NCBI GenBank assembly: GCA_013396655.1
Contig: WBMV01004761.1
Coordinates: 1,496,088-1,560,087, forward strand
Direction of reading: 5' to 3'
Origin: Campylorhamphus procurvoides
Taxonomy: Eukaryota; Chordata; Aves; Passeriformes; Dendrocolaptidae
DNA: 64,000 bases
Both the position numbers and the translations under genes were made by a program. This document shows positions 54,190 to 64,000 of the stretch, in pieces; positions within the stretch are counted from its first letter, which is position 1; the number at the start of each line of letters is the position of its first letter. Under the pieces are notes generated by a model. That model ran no database searches. It was not told the origin of the DNA and saw only the letters and a program-made list of their open reading frames with translations.

Positions 54190-57100
54190 CTGGATACTGT
54201 TTCTATTATAAATAATTAAAAATCACCATTTTGGTAGCTAGAATACAGTAAAATATAAAGGCAAGGACAGCAATGTAATTCTGTCATCTTCACGCTTTGA
54301 TATAGTACATGGAAATTGAAACTTCGGGAAATATTAGGGCACATGAATCTGACCACATTACATTGTGGGATCCTCTATCAAAAATGCAGGTCAAGAACTG
54401 TTTTCAGCTGCCCTTCTCAAAAGATAGGACACATGCCTTTGCCTGCATCAAGGATACTGCAATTGTAATCACTGTTATAACAGTCAGAAACACTTCATGA
54501 GCTCTGGAATCACTTGACAGTTGTGAAGTCTTTAGTCCTTCCTCACCAAAAAAGGGTTCTTTGAATAGCAAATCAACTAGTTTCAAACTGTGTTTTTGCC
54601 GATACATTTGAGTTCCTCACACAAGACTTTCTACAGACAACACAGCTGCAGGCAATGAAGAAAGTTATTCTACAGGAAAACTATGTTTTTTTACAAAATT
54701 CAAATATGAGCAGTAACATCTTTAAAAGCATTAGTTTCAAAAATGTACTGGAAACTGTTACATAAATAAAATGAAGGGGATCTGATGCACTAAACTAGAA
54801 ACTTCTGTAGATTCTGATGGTGTCTGCAGTCTACCCAGTGTGATCCAAGTGATGGATCACCACAGGATGCTTTCTTTAACCCGTTATTTCTCTCCTCCTC
54901 CTCCCCAGAAAAAATGGGAAAAGCAGTTCACCCTTTCTGGCAATGTCAACGCTGTAACAGTTTCTTTTGCACTTTCCTTATTTTCTGTCAAGCACAGGAG
55001 TATGCTCATGCCCTGTGACTAGGAGTTCAGCAGTTTGTAGGAGCCGCCATCCTTGTGGCTTTCCAGGCTAGACTATTCTTATTTTATGATTTCTGCAGTG
55101 AAATCTCATGTCTAAACCAGCAAATGGCTAATATCCTCTAAGTAGTCCAAATCTTTCGAAGCCAATGAAAATTAATAATGAGGCAGATAACACGCGTAAT
55201 CAACAGTATTTCTGCTCCATTAAGAAACAAAACAAGAAGTTATAACTACAGCACAAGAAATATATTGGCTTACAGCTGTGATTCTCACTATGCTGGTATG
55301 GATTTTGTTGGATACATTTACAGAAAGACTTTGGCCAAATTATCTCTAAAAAGTTATTTACAGTTGCATTTTATTTGAAGTACATAAAAACAAAAGCTTC
55401 GTTAGGCTAAGTCAATGGGGCTTCAAGTAAATTATTCAATCAATATTTAATATTGATCCAAAACCCAGAGAAATACATTCTGCAACTGACTGGTTTACAC
55501 TTTTGAGTTGCCTCTGAGCCACCGACAAGCTATTTTACAAAAACAAGTTTAATTCTGAAAGCTCACAAGATACATTTCAAGGTGGTTCTACTAGTCACAA
55601 ACTGTAACACAGTCTATGTATGGTTTGCCATATGATTATAATAGTAGGCTGAAAACCAGGAAACGGAAGAATTTAGAAGCCACCACTAAGAGGTAACCAT
55701 CATAGAAGAAATGCCTAGAAAAATTAAATCATTCTCAAAGTATTGTCAGGTGTGTCCTTTCTAGCTCAGGATCAATATTTAACAACCTGCCAAAGGATTA
55801 CAACCAATGACCTTTGAAAATTGTACTGGTGGCACTCTAACATTGTGTACTGCCTGTCCAGCCTGGCTAAGTTTACTACCAATACACAGTGAGCTGCATC
55901 TTTACAAACCACAGTTCAAAAGTTTCACATAATCTCACTAAATTACTTAAGCCAGATCATCAAAATCCAAATGTTACTCTCATTTTAGCCCTAATTCCTT
56001 CAGCTGTAATTTATTTTCAGCAGTGGAAGGAGAAAATGCGACTCAAAATTTTTAATAATTTTTCTTTTCAGTCTTGGCACAGGTGGATCATAACTTCTCC
56101 CAGTATCTCCAACCGATATGTTTAGGATTAAAAACAGCACAACTCACAAAAAAGTCATTAAGCCTTTTGTCAGTTCCTATAAGGAAACCTGGCAGGCTGC
56201 TAGCATGCTAGAATCGCAAGCCCAGTAGCATATTACATTATGGTATGTCATCTCTAAGAACCTTAGAAATAGCAACCTGAAAACTTAGAAGCAAATACAC
56301 AGATTGCAGAAGTTAAGAATCTGTGGAAAGGGATATTTACCCTCCACCTTCCTTGTTTCAAAGAATACAGAACAGAGATCAGCAATTTCCTGTGATCAAA
56401 ATCTGACCTACAAAACCATTACTGAAAACAAACTTGTTTGGAGAATTCATAACAGTCTAAGCAGCATCTCCTGTACTCCCATGGCTGCAGGCATTAAGAT
56501 GGACCAAACTAATTAGGAAATTACCCTTGTGTCTCAAGAAGTAAAAGAATGAAAAAGTTCATCTCCATTTCTCTACGATAGGGAGATTTAGCCTCAAAGC
56601 TAGCTTAAGAGAAAGTGGTTGTCACCTGAATATACGTGGCCACCATCATGAAGAGATGCAGGTTAATGTTGACAGCTACACCTTTATCTTTTGTAATGTG
56701 GAAAAAAGTTAATTCACCTTGAACACTGCTAGCCAGGAATGGCACTAAAACATGTCAAAGTCAGGAACTGTCTTGACAAGAAGCTCACAATGCACAGCAA
56801 AACCGCCTAAACAGTTTCTAAATTACAGTAAACCAATACTTTTATCTGCAGCTATAAAGTGAGAGTGGTAAACATCATAGTATATGCATCATAGCACTAA
56901 TTCCATAATGCTAAGATCCTAGCCCAGTCAAATATCTAAAAGAACATTTTTAACTTTGATCTATGAATGCCATTAAGTCTTTAGATTAGGAATTAGTAAT
57001 GTTTTTGGAGAAACAGAAATCCCATCAGCTCAGCAGAAGATATGTATTACATGCACTGATACTAGATTCTGCATTTCCAATTTAAACTAGAATATCCAAA

Positions 57101-59424
57101 CAGCATCTCAGTACTCATTTCAAAATACTGCAAGCCTGGGAAGCTAAATGAATAATTTCAGGAGATCAAAAGCCCTTCTGTTCCATTAACTTTGTATCAT
57201 AAAATTTCAACATCAAGCTATTTAAAGGCAAGAGAAAGTAAAAATGCAAGAAAGGCCAGGTTAGCAGACAGCAACACTACCCATTAGAGACAAAAATGCC
57301 TCTTGCTAGAATCTTACTCAGCTGCTTCTCACACATTTTCACATGTACCTGGGATTGAAAAAACCCTCATGTATCAGTTGTCCTCACTTGCTTCATGGCA
57401 GGTGCATTTCCTATTGCTACTGTTCCACACAATCACAAAACCAACTGAAAGTTAGCAAGTATAACATCTAATTATGCTGTAGGTAAGCAACACACTGCCA
57501 AGGCAAGAGTATCAGGACAACGGCAGTTTGATGAAGTTCTACAATACAAAGGAAAAAAAAAAATCACCCTGTCTTAAAGTTCAACTTGCTATACTTGGAG
57601 GAAACTATTTAGAACTAATACTACAGAAAATCACAGCTATGGATTAGTTGCAAAGGGTTCACACAAACAAGGACAAAAAACAAATCAATGCAATTCTGGT
57701 TCAAAACATAGGAAAATTATGTCCAAATATTTTTACCTCAGTGGCTCCCAAATGAAACTAAGACATGGTGGTTTGTGAACATCTGGGAACAGAATAAGGA
57801 GATGTCTAAGCTGCATCCAAATGAGGTCAGGAATGCTCATCACTACTGAATTTATCATTTATAGGTTCTCTCTTGTTCCCCCTCTTCTCTTCCTAACGTA
57901 CACACCCAGTGGAGACTTCAGAAGTGTAGTTTTATCTTTCAGGCCCAGTTAGTTACTCTAAACACCACTTCAGCAAAGCTGTCTGCTGCCATCATGAAGA
58001 CATTTTATGGGTCCCTCTCTTCTCAAAAGAAACATTCTCAAACTTAAGGAAAGGACAGAAAGGAAATTAGATGACCAATTTCTAGTTCCTATTTTAGACA
58101 AATTACATAAGCAGGCTTAAAACAGCTATACATAAGCAATATTTTCTCTTCCAGATTCTACTACATGCATGCACCTCCATCTGCCATAGCAGCTGAAAGA
58201 CCTGTCCAAAATGATTGAATAAAACAAAAACACATTCACAGGGGAAACAGGAAAGAAAACTAAACCCATTCTCTAAATAGCAAGAATGCTAAAGGAGGCA
58301 GAAATACCCAGCTTCACATCACGAAATGCCTTCAAATTCAGTTATTTGCCAACTGGATTTAGTTAATCAAAAACAAGGCATGATGTAAATTTTATCTTTT
58401 CCTTTAACAACAAACAGGATAGAGCAGTTTCAGTATCAGTTTCATTGTAAGATATCTGGTTTTAATAATTCTTATTAGTAAGAAGTGTGTTATCTGGGCC
58501 CAACCATTGGAGACTGCCACATGAATATTAACTAGATGTGTCTGATCAAGCAACTACTAACAGAACACTAACACTTAAAAGGTTGCAGAACATAAACGAA
58601 ACCCCACTGAGATCAAGACAGCTCATACCTCCCTTGCTTTGCAGGCATAGGGTTTTCTTCCACTCTACAGACTTAAAACGAGACTGAATCAGCAGGAAGA
58701 TGCTGGTGAGCTCTTTGTGCCCACGCTCTTAATGTGGTTTCAGATCTCCATGTATCTAACATTACTGTCACCCAGTACACTGTACAGAGTTTTATACTGT
58801 TATTCCGAGAACAAATTATGAAAGATTTCACAAGTTACTCTATAATCCTTCCTGCCAACTCGGGCAAACAGTGAAAATATAAGTTCCTGCAATTCTCCGG
58901 CAAACACCTCACAGAGGACACTGTCTTCAAAATTTTTCCCAAAATGAAAAACCGTGATTAAAAAATTTCAGGAAAGTTGTCTTTCACAAGTTGCAGACAG
59001 ACAGATTACACAGCATCCACCCAAAACCAGAGACAGGCAAGGAACACTTCACAGCTTAGTAACAGGAAGTTCCCGTTCTTCAAGCGCAAGTCCCATCACA
59101 GCATTTCACAACAAAGAACCCTTGCCAGATGAAATTTTACCATCAGTTCCTCTTTTTGTCCCTAAAGTGGTTAAGGCATCACAGCTCACCCATTCTGTCT
59201 CTGCAACAGGAGAAAACATCTCCAGTTATGGCCCTTTTTAAATTCCCAAGACTGTTTAGCAGGTTTAGCTTCTCCCTCTCCCAAGCTCCAGTACTATAAC
59301 GAGCTTCCAAAACATCATGCTGGGAGAAACAATGTTCTCAAAAGTAGATGGGTGGGTTACAAGGCAAGTGAAAAACTGGCTACACTGTCATGTGCAAACT
59401 TCGTGTTAATAATTCAACACCTAG

Positions 59425-60060
59425 CTGGCAGCCAGTTGAGTGGCATTCAACAAAGTCTGATAAGGTTTACTATCTTCACCAATGGCTTGGATGATGGGAT
59501 AGGCTGCATGTTCTGTAAGACTACAGATGACACCACATGGGAGATGACTGGGGGCAGCGTGCATTAAATGGAAAGGCTGCCTTTCAAAAGGATCTCAGAA
59601 AGACAGAGAAACAGCTTGACACAAATCTCCTGATCTTTAGTGAAGGCAAATGCACCGTTTTACGCCTGCTACGGAATGTAACACCACACATTATTAAGAG
59701 AAGCTGGGGACCAATTGTCTAGGTGGCAGCCTAACAGAAAGAAAGTTGGGGATCCTGATGGACGGGCCAAACAAGAGGCAGCAATGCATCCTTGCGGCAA
59801 CAAACTTACTGACACAGGGGATCCAGGGAAAAGATCCGTTTCTTCCAACCAGCAGTTTTGAGCCCACATCCAGCTTCGCTCCTCCATCTGAGATACCAGC
59901 ACGTATGTGAGTCCCAGGAAGGTGCACTAAGACAGAGGGCTGGACTATAAGACATGTGGGGAAAGACTAAGATAACTAGGCTTGTTTGGTCTGCAGAAAA
60001 AAGGTTTAGGAGGAACTCCAAGAGCAGTCTTCCATTACTGCAGCAGTAGTTCAACAGCTA
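59425..60060 (+). mobile_element. Old CR1 LINE fragment with degraded reverse-transcriptase reading frame
   Basis: Plus-strand translation gives FTIFTNGLDDGIGCMFCKTT then DDTTW, clearly derived from the CR1 RT motif region (FINDLDxGIECTLSKFADDT). After a frame change, KDLRKTEKQLDTNLLIFSEG and KCTVLRLLRN match the following CR1 segment. Later sequence (GTTGGGGATCCTGATGGACG; TTGTTTGGTCTGCAGAAAAA) fits the more 3' part. The element is broken by frameshifts and stops, inactive, and antisense to BIRC6. Limits are approximate. Confidence 0.82.
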
Positions 60061-62678
60061 TGTTAGATTGCTGAGTTACTATCTACCTACTACTACCTTT
60101 CTCTTCTAGACATTACTTTTAAAAAAACCACAACACTGAACACAGAAGCAATCACACTGGATCAGAGGAAACTGTGCACAGCTCCGTATTTTTTCCAAGA
60201 CAGTGGTTTAAACCAAGTGCTTAGTGAAGAATTTAAGAACGGACATGTACACAATGGTTTTTCCCTGTAACACTCTCAGCCCCTGACAATTTGCGCTCAG
60301 GGATCTTCTGTGACAAAAAGGATTTAGTTTGTTACAGTGACCTGTGACAGGTTTTTCTTCTATCACTTTGTCCAACGCTGTTGTAATTCCACAAACATCT
60401 AGTATCCACTATGCCCTGTGGCCAGAAGCTCCATATTTTACTGTTTCTCAGTTACTTCTTTTGATGCCCTCAGTTCTTGTACTAGAACAATCAATTCCCA
60501 GTTTACATTTTTTACATATCCAGAATTTTGCAAACCTCTCACACTCTTACCTCATTATTCCAAACCATCCCCATCACCTTTTTCAGAGTGAATACTGTTT
60601 CACATACATAAACCATCCTACACCTTAAGTTTCTAGTTCTGTTATACTCTTTTTGAGATGGAAATACTGAAATTGCACACCTACAGGCACTGAAGTGGAC
60701 TTATGTTATTGGGTTTTTAACAACTTCTCTAGCAATTGCTTATATGATAAGAACTGAGCAATTAGCTGGTATTTCATATTTCTAGCACAGCTTCAAGATC
60801 TCATTCTGGCATTATGCATCAGTTCAGACCCCAGTACACCAGACTTCAACTCCACTAAATTCTTATGAGTACTTCAAGATAATTATGTGCATCCATTCTC
60901 ACACTCTCCTAATAACTGCTTCTACATAGGAAAATTGAAGCAGAACAGACTAGATTCATGCATGCTTAAGTTAAATTTAAAAGTTAAACTATTCTTTAGT
61001 GTGTCTTTTCAAATTCTTTAGAGAAGCTGGCAAAATTGAAAGACCTTGTATGTTTAAAACACTTGTTTTCAGCCTAAGAATATTTGAACATGGTGACTAC
61101 ATAAATTTTAATTCTGTCATTAGAAGGGAACATTCTGAAGAACTAACTTAAGCTTGGCATTGCCAGCCTCCTTCTATAGGTAATGGAACCAGGTTCCTCT
61201 AAAAGTTCAGGGTAACAACTTTTCCTTTCTCTGTATTGCATGAGGGGGGACCTAAGATTATCTGTTGAAAAATGCTGATCTTATTATACATAAGTTACAG
61301 AAAACTGAACAGAAAAAAAAAAATCTATTAAGCAGTGCTACATGTCATCATTTACATCACAACATAAATCTTAGGATCCCACAGAAGACAGGTCAACTAG
61401 TCTATCACATTATTTCTCCACAAAACCCACAATGCCTTCTTGCTCTCCAATTAAACACTTTCCAATCTTCACTGCCATCTTCCCAGCTTCTCACTTCTCC
61501 ATTGTCATCTGGCTATTTCATCACAGTTTTCAGTCCCATCCTTCACCCTCCCAGCTATTCCTTTCACTAAGGAGTTCTTGAGTCTCTATAGCCTGTTGCT
61601 CAGCCAGTGGAGTTTATCCAACTATTCTCCTACAGCTGCCAAATGCTCAGATGACATCCTGATTGCTTCAAACTCAGGTCAGGGAAGTGCAGTGGATCAA
61701 ACAGTGTTCCCTCCACAAACTGCACAGGGGACTGAAGAACTGCCAACAAACTGTACACTACACAAGCCTTCATTAACAGCACTTGAGACTGGATATTTTC
61801 ACTAATGCTACCAATTTTCATAACTACTTAACTGATAAGCAAATTCCCTCCTAAGTTACGCATTAAAAACTTATCAATACTCACTGAACGGCCCTAGCAA
61901 ATATCTCAAGAGAATTTTAAACATAATAGTGTTTACATTCATGTGATGGGTAAGTTATTATTTCCATGATTTTACACTTTTAAACTTAGGTTATGCACGT
62001 TTATTGTGGAGTGTTCTTTCCCCAACACACACATGAGTCTTCAAAATAAATGTCTTGCAGACTTCCTGTCTAGTTTTTGCCTAGGAGTGTACACTGGGCC
62101 CTTAACAAATCTTGACACTCCTCGCAAAGACAAGGCAGCAAAGGAATTGGGCCAATATACAATCCAGTATTTGACTCCACAGAAACCAAAAGAAACTGCA
62201 AATGTTAATATTCCCATGTACTTCACAAATGAAAGAACTAAAGGGAATTGCTGGTCTTTTCTGAACCTCTGCTCAGCGACAAGCACTCATCTGGTGACTG
62301 CAAGCAGTCCTTGCAATTAAGAGAGCATTAACTATTTAGAGGACAGCTTTCTAACAGCAGAAAGCAATACTGTGGCATCACTTAAGAACCATCAGGAAAA
62401 GTGAACTGACCCATGTGTAAATTTTTTATTTAAAAATAAAAAAAAAATGGTGAGCAGCTACTGATCCCAGTAAAATAGACAACATGCAACAAGCTATCTC
62501 ACAACATGACCTTGGACAGACTGATACACTCGAAAATTGTCCATGTGATTGTAAGCCCCATCTCCAAGGCAGACTAAGAAACATTACTGAAATGTCATAC
62601 TGCTCACAGAAAACTAAAGAATCCTTATAACAGCAAGGATGGACAGGCTTGTTCCCTGATTTTAAAGTAACCTGAAAT

Positions 62679-62719
62679 AACAGATCAACAAATCAGAACA
62701 ACAGATCAAAAAATCAGAC
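62679..62719. repeat. Two-copy 21-bp direct repeat
   Basis: AACAGATCAACAAATCAGA is repeated 21 bases later as AACAGATCAAAAAATCAGA. Simple tandem duplication in intron 1. Confidence 0.75.
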
Positions 62720-64000
62720 ATAATAATTATTAAAAAAGAGAATTAATGTGAATCTTCAGTCTAGGACAGATTTTTATCCTCTGTCTAATAAAATCCTAGA
62801 TGTTCTATTTCATCTAAGCTCAAGTTATGGATACCAGTGCAATAGCAACCATAAAAATATAAACAATATAACTAAAGACTCAGAAAGCAGTTCTACTGAG
62901 CCAGCTAACATGGTGGGCTGCTAGAAATGACTAGTTATAGGACAAGAGAGTACACTAGGTCCAGACTTCTGATCACCAGGATGTTCAGAAGAGTAAAAAA
63001 GTCAGGGCTTTTAAAGATCACTAGGTTGGGCAATCAAAAGCAAAAGTGTTTTCAATGTTTTCATTATTTCAAGTCCAACAGAGATTCACCTGCTTTCTTT
63101 CATAATGCTCTGGAATTGAACTATCAATTATCTGTCAGAATATACTTCTGCCAAGTTTTTTCTACATTTTACACAATACAGTACACAACATGACTGGGAG
63201 CTGAGCTAAAGGGTTTATCATATAAGCGTACTAAAAGCTGACTTGACCGAAGTTGGATCACAATCAGCACTGAGGGTGAAAGTCAGTTTTTTCCTCTGAG
63301 AACTCTTCGTATCAATCAGAAATTCCCTAATTACCTGTGAGACAATTGGGGCAGAAAGTAAAAATTCAAATCCATGACAAAGAGCACGGTATTTCCTCTT
63401 TGGGTCACTTAAAAGCATTTCAAGACTCATCTTTCTGCAGAAGACCTTCAAAGTCCATACACAGAGGTTTAGGAAATTCTTTGATTATCTGACATTAAAG
63501 CATTCTGCAACCTTTAATAACACTGCACTACTACTGCAATGATAGTCATGAATCCATCAGTTCAGTCCAGATATGAATGATAAGCCAGTAAAATGAAAAA
63601 ACATTGTGCTATCACGCCTGGTAACATATTATATGCCTGCACTGCTGCGTTTTGTAACTTCTCAGTGTCTGCAAGAAAAACAGAAATGTAAAAATCCCTT
63701 TAAAGGCATGTGAAAAGAAAATATCTCTACTTTTACTCTGTTTTAGTGTTTGCAGAAGACAATCCAGATGTGCTTAAACAGAGCCTGGAAATATCAATTA
63801 ACAGCACCTGGACAGTCTGGCAAGATGCCTGGCAAGTAAGAAGGGATATCTGAAATACTCTGATTAAACTAGCAGACAAATGGAGCTCACAACAGTCCAG
63901 AGTCGTTGCTGGTATAAGACACTGAACTCAAATCTAGAAATTCTCCTATTCTGTTTTCCAAGTGCTTAAGACTCCTCACGAACCAACTTAAGATCATATA

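Larger units (their letters stand above)
54190..64000 (-). other. BIRC6 intron 1 (partial, more than 9.8 kb)
   Basis: This runs from the candidate exon to the right edge. The GC-rich first coding exon expected for BIRC6 was not seen, so it lies beyond 64000. An old CR1 (about 59425-60060) and a 21-bp direct repeat (62679-62719) are listed separately. Several 60-105-codon open frames here show no recognisable protein character. Confidence 0.8.

Noticed and set aside
62006..62320. 104-codon plus-strand open frame in intron 1
   Set aside because: No motif or repeat similarity recognised and an overlapping antisense open frame of similar length. Chance.
63218..63451. 77-codon minus-strand open frame near the right edge as a further BIRC6 exon
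   Set aside because: It has an AG and a CAG/GTAATT donor, but the usable acceptor would start in phase 2, incompatible with exon 1 ending in phase 1 (a stop follows at once).
1..64000. Minor-class (U12) introns
   Set aside because: All donors read at the 33 exons are GT with U2-type context. No ATATCC or GTATCC donor was found at an exon edge.
54190..64000. BIRC6 exon 1 or promoter within the window
   Set aside because: No GC/CpG-rich stretch and no translation resembling the canonical N-terminus was found, so these must lie beyond the right edge.

Overview
This is a vertebrate nuclear window, almost certainly from a bird and probably a passerine. Its repeats are avian CR1 LINE fragments. 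One repeat, at about 13017-13163, looks like a tRNA-Ile head joined to a CR1-type tail, the structure described for the passerine SINE family TguSINE1. The DNA is AT-rich and intron-dominated, with conserved GT-AG exons. There are no bacterial-style operons, CRISPR arrays, rRNA genes or phage genes.

The window is one gene: the middle-to-5' part of BIRC6 (BRUCE/apollon), on the minus strand. I located 33 consecutive exons by joining translated segments at GT/AG boundaries and checking that every junction keeps phase. I number them 2-34 because the first canonical exon lies beyond the right edge. Together they carry 6,593 nt, or about 2,198 codons, which is roughly 45% of a protein of about 4,850 residues. 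They run from the N-terminal beta-propeller (exon 2, 53060-53241), through the BIR domain (exons 5-7, 45373-48173), a 1,395-nt exon (41278-42672) and two probable beta-sandwich modules, to a basic coiled-coil segment (exon 34, 283-414). The C-terminal half with the UBC catalytic domain lies beyond the left edge. No frameshift or premature stop was seen, so the locus looks functional.

Layout from right to left, in gene order: intron 1 (53242-64000) with an old CR1 and a candidate extra exon; exons 2-10 (41278-53241); the large intron 10 (32526-41277) with two CR1 fragments and a probable solo LTR; exons 11-17 in long introns (18560-32525); a denser cluster of exons 18-21 (15629-17750); intron 21 with the SINE; and a dense run of exons 22-34 (283-11515).

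I found no new multi-gene system. The most interesting item is a 222-nt, phase 1-1, stop-free candidate exon at 53968-54189, upstream of exon 2. It would insert 74 residues into the N-terminal propeller, or provide an alternative first coding exon. I do not recognise it from the canonical mammalian protein as I remember it. Second is a pair of in-frame tandem acceptors at exon 14, 42 nt apart. All identifications rest on recognition from memory; no database search was run.
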